Shown piece after piece: positions 8,676-17,243 of a stretch of DNA of 64,000 nucleotides (positions within the stretch are counted from its first letter, which is position 1; each line of letters opens with the position of its first letter). The stretch is from Paenibacillus macquariensis. GTDB taxonomy: Bacteria; Bacillota; Bacilli; Paenibacillales; Paenibacillaceae. Where the stretch lies: the NCBI RefSeq assembly GCF_900156375.1, contig NZ_FTNK01000012.1:1-64000 (forward strand). The letters run 5' to 3'. The notes under the pieces were generated by a model. That model ran no database searches, had not been told where the DNA came from, and saw only the letters and a list, made by a program, of their open reading frames with translations. The translations under genes were made by a program, and so were the position numbers.

Positions 8676-9392
8676 TTAATAACTAAATGTGCTGAATTGT
8701 GCCAAATAGGCGCTTATCTTTTGCAAATTACCTGAGAACAGTAACAATCCCATTACGACCAAAATCCAACCATTCAGGATTGAAAGTGTAGGTAGCCATC
8801 GATTTATCTTTTTCAATATCCCTAAGGAACGTGTAATCATAAAGGACAATATCAGAAAAGGAATTCCTAGTCCGATAGAATATACAAACAACAGGAACAT
8901 ACCGCTATATAGCGTGTCAGTTGATCCGGCAAGCAGTAAGATCGAGGATAAAGCTAACCCGACACAGGGTGTCCATCCAGAACCAAAGGCTAGTCCTAAT
9001 ATAAAAGAACTCACATTTCCTTTTTTAGAATGATCAGTCGTAACCCACTTTTTCTCAAACATAAGAAAACGTAATGTCAGCACACCAGCCATTTGAAGAC
9101 CAAATACGATAATCAATAATCCACTGATTTTGCCAACCAGATCTCTGTTACCGTTAAACAATTGACCTATGAAACTAGCCGATGCACCCATCGCTACGAA
9201 TATCACACTAAATCCCAGAATAAAACTTATTGAACGCATCATAAGTAACTTTTTCTCGACATTCACTCGATTATCTTGTACGAAGGAACCTGTTAAATGT
9301 GATACATACGCAGGAATCAGCGGAAAAACACAAGGTGAAAGGAAAGATAGAATGCCGGCAATCAGCGCTACAATAACCGATGTATTCTCCAT
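8676..9392 (-). CDS. ccdA: CcdA/DsbD-type cytochrome c biogenesis membrane protein
   Basis: The 238-residue protein has six membrane helices. Two conserved motifs carry the reactive cysteines: LSPCVFPLIPAYV near residue 20 and GSGWTPCVGLAL near 140. This is the CcdA layout; CcdA carries electrons from cytoplasmic thioredoxin across the membrane to extracytoplasmic thiol proteins. The ATG at 9392 is preferred over the TTG one codon earlier because it has GGAG at eight bases. The start overlaps the stop of the upstream gene (TGATG), so the genes are translationally coupled. The TlpA-like gene follows 18 bases later. Confidence 0.92.
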   Translation of the reverse strand: MENTSVIVALIAGILSFLSPCVFPLIPAYVSHLTGSFVQDNRVNVEKKLLMMRSISFILGFSVIFVAMGASASFIGQLFNGNRDLVGKISGLLIIVFGLQMAGVLTLRFLMFEKKWVTTDHSKKGNVSSFILGLAFGSGWTPCVGLALSSILLLAGSTDTLYSGMFLLFVYSIGLGIPFLILSFMITRSLGILKKINRWLPTLSILNGWILVVMGLLLFSGNLQKISAYLAQFSTFSY

Positions 9393-10078
9393 CAATGACT
9401 CTCCTTTCTCTTCTGCTTATCCATCACGTTATCAATCCATAAGACTAAGATAAACATGATTACATAGAATATTTGTTCCTTCGTGGATCCGAATACAAAC
9501 AACGTTCTATCCTTTTCAATGAATGAGATTCCGATCATAACCAAGCTATACCAGATCATAATACGGCTTAGAACACTTGAATCCCCAGCCTCTACTTTTC
9601 TAGTATAAAAATATAACACGAGCACGATATTCAGACTTATGTAGAGTGCATGGTACAATACATTTTCCTTATGTAGCACTAAGAGCAAGAGATGACACAT
9701 ACTACTGCTCGCCATCCAGCCAACCAATAAGACATCCAGATTCAAAATGATGTCTGTACCGTCTTTACGTGTACGAATCCATAGATAAATAACTGAAATA
9801 ACGATGGCCAACGCTAACCCTCTATCTCCACCACTAAAGTAAATCAGTGACATTGGGTACTTTATCACTGACATGGGATCAAATAGGATTAAGCTACATT
9901 TCCATATCACAAAACCTAAGATGAGAGCGTTCACAAATTTATCGCTAATATTCCCTTCAACTGTAACCCTTGCCTTCTTCAAGCGGTATTTCAAGGCCAA
10001 ATAACCGGTGAAAGCAGACAATATAAATATCAGTAATTCTAGATTTAGAACCAATGGTCCTAACTGTATGACATTCAA
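9392..10078 (-). CDS. Seven-helix membrane protein of the redoxin operon
   Basis: The 228-residue product is almost entirely hydrophobic helices. The start, LGPLVLNLELLIFILSAFTGYLALKY, resembles the first helix of prolipoprotein diacylglyceryl transferase-like membrane proteins, but the catalytic Lgt motifs are not recognisable, so enzymatic activity should not be assumed. It lies first in the operon with CcdA and the TlpA-like protein and shares a stop/start overlap with ccdA. A role in the same thiol-redox path is inferred only from that context. The upstream 200 bases carry no other gene. Confidence 0.7.
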   Translation of the reverse strand: MNVIQLGPLVLNLELLIFILSAFTGYLALKYRLKKARVTVEGNISDKFVNALILGFVIWKCSLILFDPMSVIKYPMSLIYFSGGDRGLALAIVISVIYLWIRTRKDGTDIILNLDVLLVGWMASSSMCHLLLLVLHKENVLYHALYISLNIVLVLYFYTRKVEAGDSSVLSRIMIWYSLVMIGISFIEKDRTLFVFGSTKEQIFYVIMFILVLWIDNVMDKQKRKESH

Positions 10079-10243
10079 ATACCCAGCCCCTTTTCAAGTC
10101 ATTCACTGCTAAATTTGACGTACTACTTCACGTCTCTTAGTAACCTTATTTCAATTCACAATATAATCGTTTTATTATACCATGAACTTGCATAGGGACC
10201 TCAATCCATGGGGGAATCCTACTAAAATAATTGTTTTTTCATT

Positions 10244-10273
10244 AAAAAAACCGACTGGATTTATCCAATCGGA
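10244..10273 (-). terminator. Terminator of the methyltransferase locus
   Basis: On the minus strand a CCGAtTGGAT / ATCCAgTCGG stem with a two-base loop is followed by seven T. It lies 30 bases after the stop at 10303. Confidence 0.85.
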
Positions 10274-10302
10274 TGTCATATATTCTTATCGTAAACCTAG
10301 TA

Positions 10303-11012
10303 TTAGGTTGCTCTTAGCTTCTGAGCAGCAAAAGTAATTGACTGACTACGAAACTGCGTAGGTACATCATATTTATCCTCATCAACCGAGTGAATGACGG
10401 TCTTCTGTTCAAGTACATTCCAGCCCTTATATACGGCTTCAAGTATAGAATAGGCCTTATCCTTCCGCAAATTGAGCTCGATCAACGTATCTAACATTCG
10501 TCCCGTATCTCGCTCCACTTCCTGAATTTCTGTGTTCATCGAAATACAATTGATTCCACCCACTTGAGTACCTTGCTTCATTCGTTCAAGCACCTGTATG
10601 AACGCAACCTCTGAGGAGACATGTTCGAGGCAACCGCACGCCAGAATATAGTCATAAGTTACTTTAAATATGTCAGCGTGTTCAATATCAACCTCCTTAG
10701 CTTGTATAATATCCGTAACGCCATACTTACGGGCTTATCTACAGCTTCAGAGAGTAAATCCAATCCAAATACCTTACTATCCGTCTCTTGAAGTCGCATT
10801 GCAATAGGAATCGTGTTACGACCAGCACCACAGCCGAGATCCAGTACGGTTAATTGATCCTTATGTAGTAATAGACGATCCAATAATTCCATAACTACAG
10901 GATTAGGCTTGGACATCCATGTTCCCGGTTCTAAAATCTCATGCGCACTATATAACTCATTATGATAGATTGCTTCGGCCTTGCGCGCGGCATCGAAATC
11001 CGCTTGACTCAT
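10303..11012 (-). pseudogene. Class I SAM-dependent methyltransferase, frameshifted
   Basis: Two reading frames join into one protein of about 236 residues. The first frame (11012 to about 10732) has the SAM-binding motif I LTVLDLGCGAGRN and then FGLDLLSEAVDK, after which it goes wrong (PVSMALRILYK). The next frame continues sensibly with RKYGVTDIIQAKEV, YDYILACGCLEHVSSE, and runs to 10303. The switch is at 10730-10738, where AAGCCCG would read correctly as AAGGCCCG, so one base seems missing. The substrate is unknown; motif I and the ILACGCLEH segment fit the Methyltransf_25-like group. ATG 11012 (MSQADFDAARKAEAIYH) has GGGGAAG upstream. It may be a real mutation or a sequence error. Confidence 0.8.
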
Positions 11013-11121
11013 ATCATCACTTCCCCATTCATTCAAATGTCTTTTCCAAATATTCCATAGCGATAGTATTGTTCTGTTGGACTCATTCTTATTCTTTGGA
11101 TAAATAAGCTTTGCAACACCA

Positions 11122-11187
11122 TAAAAAACCTATGCTACCTATGATTGCGATGAATGAAACTCATTGCTTTCATAGGTTACATAGGTT
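11122..11187 (-). terminator. Long hairpin, probable terminator of the nitroreductase gene
   Basis: AACCTATGcTACCTATGA at 11127-11144 pairs with TCATAGGTtACATAGGTT at 11170-11187 with one mismatch over 18 bases. On the minus strand it ends in a T-run (11122-11127). It lies 140 bases past the nitroreductase stop, far for a terminator, so a palindromic repeat is an alternative. Confidence 0.5.
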
Positions 11188-11325
11188 CTTTGGCTTAATT
11201 ATTGATATTTATGAGAAATGTAAATCTTTCTTTACCCCAATAAACCTGCAAATTCATGATTTTACCGAATTTATCAAAAGACATATTAGGACTAATAGAA
11301 TTGAAAAATCATATATCAGGTAAGT

Positions 11326-11865
11326 TTATGCTTGATCAATTACTGTGATACGATCGGTTGCTGGAATTCTTGGTTGCGCATTTGGAACTTGACTCGCGTA
11401 TCCTACGTGAAGACTACCCACGACTCTTTCGCCAGGTTGAATTCCTAGAGCATTTCGGTACGCTGCTTCATGCATATGACCGTAACTTTTCCAAATCATA
11501 CCTAAGCCTTGTTCCCAAGCGAGTAAGCTGAGATTCTGAATGATACAACTTGCAGAGGAATAATCCTCTTCACGAATACCCAATACAGGGTTTTCCTGAA
11601 TAACTACTGCGATGAACATGGGAACACCCATCATTTTATTGTAGTAATTCACATTAAATGAAGCGTCACCAGGTTTACCTTTTAATTCGGCAATGCGTTT
11701 ACGTGCTTCTCCATGGACAATGATAAATCTCCAAGGTTGAGTCATTCTATGGTTAGGGACCCACACAGCAGTGTCCAATAGTTCCTTAACAAGATCAAGC
11801 GAAACCTCGCGTTCCTCAAATATTTGAATAGATCTTCTCTCTTTAATCAATTGTGTTAATTCCAT
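11326..11865 (-). CDS. Nitroreductase family protein
   Basis: The 179-residue protein has the nitroreductase FMN-binding fold: N-terminal IKERRSIQIFEEREV with the RRS phosphate-binding motif, AVWVPNHRMTQPWRFIIV near residue 33, and GLGMIWKSYG near 125 and GYASQVP near 155. The length fits the short NfsB/YdjA-like group, which uses NAD(P)H to reduce nitro compounds, quinones or flavins as a dimer in the cytoplasm. The natural substrate is unknown. A promoter with a Fur-type operator lies upstream (see 11938 and 11964), so iron-dependent control is likely. Start ATG 11865 follows AAGAGGAGG. Confidence 0.88.
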   Translation of the reverse strand: MELTQLIKERRSIQIFEEREVSLDLVKELLDTAVWVPNHRMTQPWRFIIVHGEARKRIAELKGKPGDASFNVNYYNKMMGVPMFIAVVIQENPVLGIREEDYSSASCIIQNLSLLAWEQGLGMIWKSYGHMHEAAYRNALGIQPGERVVGSLHVGYASQVPNAQPRIPATDRITVIDQA

Positions 11866-11937
11866 ATAATGATCCTCCTCTTAAGTTACGATGCTATGTA
11901 AGAAAATAATGAATGTTATGACGAATGTCATTGAAAA

Positions 11938-11952
11938 TGATAATCTTTATCA
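11938..11952 (-). promoter_or_regulatory. Fur-type operator upstream of the nitroreductase gene
   Basis: TGATAATCTTTATCA matches the Bacillus 7-1-7 Fur consensus TGATAAT-N-ATTATCA at 13 of the 14 defined positions (read as palindrome). It lies just downstream of a TTGACA promoter and 73 bases before the nitroreductase ATG, a position suited to repression. PerR and Zur sites look similar, so the regulator is inferred. Confidence 0.6.
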
Positions 11953-11963
11953 ACTACTAATAT

Positions 11964-11992
11964 AGTTTAAATTGTGCATACCCTCTTGTCAA
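11964..11992 (-). promoter_or_regulatory. Sigma-A-type promoter of the nitroreductase gene
   Basis: On the minus strand TTGACA (11992-11987) and TAAACT (11969-11964) are spaced by 17 bases. The predicted transcription start falls next to the Fur-type operator. Confidence 0.5.
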
Positions 11993-12088
11993 CACTGATG
12001 TTGTGAAATGTAGACCATCGTTATCGATTTTGAAATCTATTTGAGCACAGAAAGATAATTCGCCTATTCCTTTATTTTCACATATTTT

Positions 12089-12114
12089 GGAACATTCGAA
12101 CAGAATTTAGCGTC
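12089..12114 (+). promoter_or_regulatory. Candidate ECF-sigma promoter before the stalk-domain protein
   Basis: GGAAC at 12089 and CGTC at 12111 are 17 bases apart, the form of ECF (extracytoplasmic stress) promoters in Bacillus-like bacteria. It lies 40 bases before the start codon of the secreted protein at 12154. Short motifs like this arise by chance, so the call is tentative. Confidence 0.35.
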
Positions 12115-12153
12115 TTAATACCGAGAAAGAATAAGGAGGAGATTGTCAAGCTT

Positions 12154-13362
12154 ATGAAGACGCGGAAATCGATCCGAATAAGTACAACACTGCTGATAAC
12201 CATTGCAATTACTGCTGTACTAGTGACTAATCAGGGACAAGTACATGCTCAAGCTACCTCTGTTGTATCCCCCACGACTACAACAACAAAGACTATTCCT
12301 ACGGTTGAGATCGTACCGAACACTTGGGAATATGACACTAAGCATACAAGTAATGATTTTTTCATCAAGAATGGTACTGCATATCTGTCTTATAAACAAG
12401 CTTCTGAAATGTTTCGAGACCTGGTGTGGTCCTATGATCAGAAGACCGGATATTTGAATGTAAGTGGACCGAACCGAACATTAAGTTGGAAAGTCAGTAG
12501 CAAGACAGCAACACTTAATGGGAAATCGCGCCTGATGTCTGCTCCATTGTTACAGCGGAATGGTGACATCAACTTACCCCTTCGCGACCTTTTAAGTTGG
12601 TCAGGTGGCAGTATCAAATCAAACAATACTAACAAGATTACTGTATCTTATCCGATTCTTCATGCCTTATCGGGTGATGCTAAGGGCTGGTACTGGGTAA
12701 GAAAAGATAATGGAATTGTATATACGGCTGTCGGTTCCCAGATGCCACATAATATTGGTCAGTCAGCTGTGAGAGCTATTGAATATGCGGACATGTCAGT
12801 GATCCATGTAGATATTAGCTCGAGTGTCTTACAAGTCAACTATAATCATGGTGAGCCACACCTTGGTAATGATATTTATAAGCTGTATATTTATAACGGC
12901 AAACTAGTCAAAGAGTCTCATGTTAGCTACTACGGAGGAAGTCAGGTAGAAAGTATCGATGAAGCAAATGGATTAACCGTCATGCTAAATGGTTCTGATC
13001 TATTACTTATACGTTCGAACGGTACGGTAGAACAGAAATATGATTTGAAGAAGTTAGGTAAACTAGATGAAGAATATACGGTAGAATATGCTTCTTCTAA
13101 GGATGGCATTCTGCTCATCCGTCCTTATGAATCACAAACCCTACTATTTATCGATTCAAAGCTTGATGCCCCCGTTGTATTATACAAGGAGCTTCTGTCC
13201 AAAGAAGATCAGAAACTTTTTGATGAAGCGGATAAGTCGGTCTTCATGCCACTTAGCGATGGACTCCAATTTGTGAAACGGGATGGCGATACCTTCACTT
13301 TCAAACACACACAATTATTTAACAAAGGTACTGAAGAGCTAACATACACTTTAACTCGTTGA
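12154..13362 (+). CDS. Secreted protein with stalk-type (copper amine oxidase N-like) domain
   Basis: The 402-residue product has a signal peptide (MKTRKSIRISTTLLITIAI, cleavage likely after VHAQA near residue 33). Residues 65-165 read like the stalk domain common in Paenibacillus surface proteins: FFIKNGTAYLSYKQASEMF, then LTWKVSSKTATLNG and NLPLRDLLSWSGG. The remaining 230 residues have repeated beta-strand blades (YYGGSQVESIDEANGLTVML, DGILLIRPYESQTLLFID) and may form a propeller-like domain, but I do not recognise a family. Function is unknown. The start ATG has AAGGAGGAG upstream. A possible ECF promoter precedes it. Confidence 0.8.
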   Translation: MKTRKSIRISTTLLITIAITAVLVTNQGQVHAQATSVVSPTTTTTKTIPTVEIVPNTWEYDTKHTSNDFFIKNGTAYLSYKQASEMFRDLVWSYDQKTGYLNVSGPNRTLSWKVSSKTATLNGKSRLMSAPLLQRNGDINLPLRDLLSWSGGSIKSNNTNKITVSYPILHALSGDAKGWYWVRKDNGIVYTAVGSQMPHNIGQSAVRAIEYADMSVIHVDISSSVLQVNYNHGEPHLGNDIYKLYIYNGKLVKESHVSYYGGSQVESIDEANGLTVMLNGSDLLLIRSNGTVEQKYDLKKLGKLDEEYTVEYASSKDGILLIRPYESQTLLFIDSKLDAPVVLYKELLSKEDQKLFDEADKSVFMPLSDGLQFVKRDGDTFTFKHTQLFNKGTEELTYTLTR

Positions 13363-13453
13363 TGTAAGACCCTTTGATCGAACCGCAAGTGAACATTGTT
13401 GATAATGTCAGTTATTAAAGTTAAAGTCTAGATGCATCAGAAGATAACTACAT

Positions 13454-13503
13454 GACAAAAAGAAATAAGACTGCATATCGGCAGTCTTATTTCTTTTTGT
13501 CAC
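13454..13503. terminator. Bidirectional terminator, 22-bp stem
   Basis: TGACAAAAAGAAATAAGACTGC and its exact complement are separated by six bases. The A/T-rich outer stem gives a T-run on both strands. It sits between the convergent stalk-protein and azlD ends. Confidence 0.85.
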
Positions 13504-13510
13504 GTCACCC

Positions 13511-13830
13511 TTAGAATAACCATCTAAGCAACATCATACATACCAACCCTACGATCACTGTACCAAGTAGACTACGTGTGATGATGGCAACTGCGAACGT
13601 AGGTAGCGCAGCTAACCATTCGAGTTGATTGAATGCGAAATGCCCCTCTGTATTAACAGTTCTTGAGCAATTAGCGCGGCCATGACTGCAACTGGGATAT
13701 GTTGTAACCAACGAATTAGTCCATTAGGTAGTTGGAATCGACTGAGTACAACTAATGGGAGTACGCGAGGAATTAACGTTACTAGTGCAGAACCCATAAT
13801 AATAATTAAGATGTTCCATCTGATGTCCAT
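13511..13830 (-). pseudogene. azlD: AzlD-family branched-chain amino acid export subunit, frameshifted
   Basis: The N-terminal part (13830 to about 13650) reads MDIRWNILIIIMGSALVTLIPRVLPLVV and AVMAALIAQELLI, the standard AzlD start with its conserved RVLPLVV-type segment. The frame then ends in a short nonsense tail, while the neighbouring frame continues HFAFNQLEWLAALPTFAVAI and ends at 13511. The combined length, about 106 residues, is that of intact AzlD. The break is near 13645-13660 and is explained by a single missing base. AzlC and AzlD form a small two-protein exporter for branched-chain amino acids. It overlaps the 3-prime end of azlC by 25 bases. Confidence 0.8.
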
Positions 13831-14534
13831 TTCTGAATGACAGCTCCTATCGTTGAACTAAGAACGGCGGCTATAATAACACCCATACTTCCGGTAAAAA
13901 TATAACTGGCACCAATCACGATCAATACAGAGCTCAATGCTACGATCATAGGAACCCATAACTTTTTACTACTATGAAGTTGAAGTACAAGTAACCCAAT
14001 AAACATCGCAGGTAAGGCAAAATCAAGTCCGTACACTTCCGGATGTGGAATCCACTTACCAAGTAACCCTCCTGCTATCGTAGCTAGTAGCCAGTTCAGA
14101 TATGCTGTCATGTTAAGCCCAAGCATCCAACGATATCCTATGGTCTTCCCACTCGCGACATGATTCATGGCGACTCCAAATGATTCATCCGTTAATTGAG
14201 AACCGATCACTAAATTCTTCCAAGAAGATAATCCTTTGAAATGTGGGGCAATCGCAGCACTTAGTAAAAGATGTCGTAAATTAATAAAGAAGATCGTAAA
14301 AATAATAGCCGAAATAGGTGAACTTGCAGCGATCATACCCGCAGCAATAAATTGACCTGATCCCGCGTAGAGTAAAGCACTCATTAATGCAATTTCACTC
14401 ACACTCATGCCCGATGTTTTCCCTACTACACCAGCGGCAAACCCTATGCTTAAGTAACCGAGAAGCGTCGGGACACAATCTTTTACACCTTGAATAAAAC
14501 TGTCTTTTTGTATGGCTTGATGATTTAATTCCAT
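13806..14534 (-). CDS. azlC: AzlC-family amino acid exporter subunit
   Basis: This 242-residue membrane protein has five to six helices and typical AzlC motifs: PTLLGYLSIGFAAGVV, LMSALLYAGSGQFIA, FINLRHLLLSAA and GSQLTDESFGVA. AzlC with AzlD exports branched-chain amino acids and toxic analogues such as 4-azaleucine. ATG 14534 was chosen because AGAGG stands nine bases before it; a TTG three codons upstream has no room for a ribosome site. The 3-prime end overlaps azlD, which is frameshifted in this sequence, so the pump may be inactive unless that frameshift is a sequence error. Confidence 0.9.
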   Translation of the reverse strand: MELNHQAIQKDSFIQGVKDCVPTLLGYLSIGFAAGVVGKTSGMSVSEIALMSALLYAGSGQFIAAGMIAASSPISAIIFTIFFINLRHLLLSAAIAPHFKGLSSWKNLVIGSQLTDESFGVAMNHVASGKTIGYRWMLGLNMTAYLNWLLATIAGGLLGKWIPHPEVYGLDFALPAMFIGLLVLQLHSSKKLWVPMIVALSSVLIVIGASYIFTGSMGVIIAAVLSSTIGAVIQKWTSDGTS

Positions 14535-14597
14535 TGATCTCAACCTCTGCCTAGTACTATTTACATAGTCTACGGGTTATTAGTCGTTCTGACAACA

Positions 14598-14624
14598 TAA
14601 AAAAAAGCCTGCACAAGGCAAGCT
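14598..14624 (-). terminator. Terminator after the aldo/keto reductase
   Basis: On the minus strand AAGCtTGC pairs with GCAgGCTT around a five-base loop and is followed by eight T. Confidence 0.7.
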
Positions 14625-14648
14625 TCTTATAATAACGAACTTTCTACT

Positions 14649-15557
14649 TTAGCGATGTTCAGCGTAATGATTGGCTTTACTGAAATCACGAATGATGGCT
14701 ATTTCTTCTTCTGTTAATGGGGTTACATCTCCAGCAGCAATATTGTGCAGAAGTTGATCTAGTGAACTAGCCCCAGGGATTGTAACAGCAACGCTTGGAT
14801 CAGACAATACATATCTAATCGCAATATGAGCCATGCTTCTATCCTCATGAACAAGAGATTGCAATTCTCCACGTATCTTTTGTAATTCTTCAGCCTTGTG
14901 ATCTAAATAACCATTTTCTGTTTTCTGATCGCCTCGTGAGGAAAGAATACCTTTGGCTACAGGACCACGCACAATCATACTGATATCATTAGCAGCTAAT
15001 GATGGTAATATCTCTTCTTCTGGACGACGATCTAGAATGCTATATTGGCTCATCACACTGACGATGTTGGAACGTGAGACATATTCTCTGACAACATTTT
15101 GACGAATAGATGATATGCCATAATGGCGGATAAGACCTTCTTGTTTCAACATTTCAAAGGCTTCAATCGTCTCATCCATAGGATCTTCTAGTGTTCCACC
15201 ATGAAGTTGATACAGATCTATATAATCTGTTCGAAGACGAGTTAAGCTCTCTTTCACAGCCGAAATAATATACTTCTTCGAAGGATCCCATGTCGTACCC
15301 TCTTGACCGGAAATTCGGCGATTTCCTACCTTTGTAGCTAGGATCACATCATGACGACGGCCTTTGATGGCTTTTCCAACGATAACTTCATTACGTCCAT
15401 CATCATATAGATCGGCAGTATCCAGGAAGTTAACATCTCGCTCCAACGCTTCATGAATGAGTCGGATCGCGGATACTTCCTCTGTCCCAAGTGACATACA
15501 TCCAAGGCCAATTTCACTGACCAACAAATCAGATGAACCTAATTTTGATCTTTTCAT
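14649..15557 (-). CDS. Aldo/keto reductase family oxidoreductase
   Basis: The 302-residue protein has the TIM-barrel aldo/keto reductase signatures: GLGCMSLGTE near residue 15, NFLDTADLYDDGRNEVIVGKA with catalytic Asp and Tyr, LATKVGNRR with Lys, and the His in YQLHGG. The C-terminal TIPGASSLDQL binds the NADP phosphate. Proteins of this group reduce aldehydes and ketones with NADPH; the substrate is not evident. The start at 15557 (MKRSKLGSSDL) has GAGGAGGG at good distance; a longer upstream frame overlaps the neighbouring gene and lacks similarity. The next gene upstream ends 33 bases before it and may share its transcript. Confidence 0.92.
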   Translation of the reverse strand: MKRSKLGSSDLLVSEIGLGCMSLGTEEVSAIRLIHEALERDVNFLDTADLYDDGRNEVIVGKAIKGRRHDVILATKVGNRRISGQEGTTWDPSKKYIISAVKESLTRLRTDYIDLYQLHGGTLEDPMDETIEAFEMLKQEGLIRHYGISSIRQNVVREYVSRSNIVSVMSQYSILDRRPEEEILPSLAANDISMIVRGPVAKGILSSRGDQKTENGYLDHKAEELQKIRGELQSLVHEDRSMAHIAIRYVLSDPSVAVTIPGASSLDQLLHNIAAGDVTPLTEEEIAIIRDFSKANHYAEHR

Positions 15558-15589
15558 TGATAGACCCTCCTCTTCTGTACAAATATATC

Positions 15590-16834
15590 TTACACAAGCA
15601 TATGTAGCACGGTAAGTATAATTCCGATAATAAATCCACATAAGGCACCATTGACTCGAATCCATTGTAAATCATTGCCCACTTTATCCTCTAACATTCT
15701 TACAAGCGTTTGGTCATCCATTTGATCTAAATTGTCTTTGACCAACAGACCCAGTCTATAGTAATTATTCTCCACGATATTTACGATGAGTGTCAAGATG
15801 CTTTGTTCCCACTTCTGAACCAGTGGTTCATGTTTATTGAGTGTAGTAGTCATCCACCGGAATCCGCTCACGATGAGTCGACCACCATTATCATATTCAC
15901 TATTTAATTTATTAAGTAATTGAACCCGCAACTCTTCTAACTGATTCAATAAGAATACTTGTGTACTTGGATTGGTTAGCTTCGTATCCAGCCATGATTT
16001 AAGTTGAAGTGTAACGCTCGGATTCAAAGCAGCCGTAGTTAGTCGCATTCTTATTTCATGTAGAATACGTTCTCTGTATTCACTATCTGGCTTGGCTAGA
16101 TCATCAATAGAAGAAATCATCATACCCGTAAGTAATGAACCCAATTTCTCCTCACTCATAAATCCTAGAAAAGCTTGAACAGCGAACCCTTTCATACCTC
16201 CAAGCTGTATCTCTTGTAGTTTACCGTGTACCAAATTGCCAAGTAATACTTCACTGTCCGGTTTCATTGCCCACTGCTTACCATATGCCAGGGCATAATC
16301 TAATACCTTCTCGTCATATTTACTTTCCACAATGGATACAGCAGTCTGAGCTACGATGGGGTCTAATTCTTTGTTTCTGACATATCCTACAAGAATCGAC
16401 TGAAGTGACGTGGATACCTTATCGAGAGGGAGCGTCTCAACGACCGATTTAACAGACGTAATCATCATCTTTCTTAGCTCACGTTTACGAATGAGTTTGA
16501 AAATACCGTTAGCAAGTGCCTTAAATATTTTAGTCTGACTGAGTTTACGTTTAATACTCTCTTTATTTAAAAGTTCGGTTTCCATAGCGGAAATTAATGA
16601 GTTAATGATTTTATCTCGGTTATTCAGCAGTAGAGATGTGTGAGGAATTGGAATACCCATAGGATGACGGAATAAGGCCGTAACAGCGAACCAATCGGCG
16701 AATCCCCCAACGAGCCCAGCTTCAAATCCACCTTGGAGTAATCGAACAGCAATATTTTGTGGCATAAATAACGTGATTACAAAGCCAATTCCCATCACGA
16801 TCAAGGAAGAGCTTGCTATGTACTTAGTTCTCAT
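15590..16834 (-). CDS. DUF445 family membrane protein
   Basis: The 414-residue protein begins with a membrane helix and the recognisable block LQGGFEAGLVGGFADWFAVTALFRHPMGIPIPHTSLL, and ends with a second helix (GALCGFIIGIILTVL). The 300 residues between are charged and helical. This is the architecture of DUF445 / COG2733 proteins, which are anchored in the membrane and whose function is not known. The AAGGGG-type ribosome site precedes ATG 16834. It is followed closely by the aldo/keto reductase gene; no functional link is evident. Confidence 0.85.
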   Translation of the reverse strand: MRTKYIASSSLIVMGIGFVITLFMPQNIAVRLLQGGFEAGLVGGFADWFAVTALFRHPMGIPIPHTSLLLNNRDKIINSLISAMETELLNKESIKRKLSQTKIFKALANGIFKLIRKRELRKMMITSVKSVVETLPLDKVSTSLQSILVGYVRNKELDPIVAQTAVSIVESKYDEKVLDYALAYGKQWAMKPDSEVLLGNLVHGKLQEIQLGGMKGFAVQAFLGFMSEEKLGSLLTGMMISSIDDLAKPDSEYRERILHEIRMRLTTAALNPSVTLQLKSWLDTKLTNPSTQVFLLNQLEELRVQLLNKLNSEYDNGGRLIVSGFRWMTTTLNKHEPLVQKWEQSILTLIVNIVENNYYRLGLLVKDNLDQMDDQTLVRMLEDKVGNDLQWIRVNGALCGFIIGIILTVLHMLV

Positions 16835-16875
16835 GATTGATCATCCCCTTAAAAATATGTATTGGATAAAGAAAT

Positions 16876-16902
16876 AAAAAACAGGAGGTCAGTTGACTCC
16901 TG
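16876..16902 (-). terminator. Terminator of the rhodanese-cstR operon
   Basis: On the minus strand CAGGAG pairs with CTCCTG around TCAACTGA-type loop sequence and is followed by TTTTTTATTTC, 60 bases after the cstR-like stop. Confidence 0.7.
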
Positions 16903-16961
16903 CTCTTCTCAAGTTGGAATTTCATCCAATTTATTATTCACATCATTTATCATTAATATGA

Positions 16962-17222
16962 TTAACGACTTTTAATAAGCAACTGCACAGCTGATTGAAT
17001 CCGTTCCCGTGAATCCGTTCCCTTTTCCATATCTTCCAATATACAATGCTCAAGGTTCGTAGCAACAATATAAGCTATGGCTGTATCAGACGCGTTACGA
17101 ACTGCAGATAATTGGGAGACAACTTCTTTACAGTCTTTCCCTTCATCCATCATTTTTAACACACCGCGAATTTGTCCTTCTAATCTTTTCAAGCGACGTG
17201 TAATGGTCTCATCATAGTTCAT
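16962..17222 (-). CDS. cstR: CsoR/CstR-family repressor, CstR-like persulfide sensor
   Basis: The 86-residue all-helical protein has the DUF156 layout (RLKRLEGQIRGVLKMMDEGKDC). Cysteines fall at residues 31 and 60, exactly the pair used by Staphylococcus aureus CstR, in NLEHC. The histidine that copper-sensing CsoR has four residues before the second cysteine is Asn56 here, so Cu(I) binding is unlikely and sensing of reactive sulfur (persulfide) is more probable. It is the second gene after a rhodanese-like gene, 21 bases apart, and an inverted repeat typical for this family lies at the operon promoter. Expected action: repression relieved by disulfide or polysulfide bridging. Confidence 0.82.
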   Translation of the reverse strand: MNYDETITRRLKRLEGQIRGVLKMMDEGKDCKEVVSQLSAVRNASDTAIAYIVATNLEHCILEDMEKGTDSRERIQSAVQLLIKSR

Positions 17223-17243
17223 TTGTTCTTCCTCCTATCGGTA

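Noticed and set aside
16962..17222. Copper-sensing CsoR
   Set aside because: The His ligand expected four residues before the second Cys is Asn; neighbours include a rhodanese-type protein and no copper ATPase.
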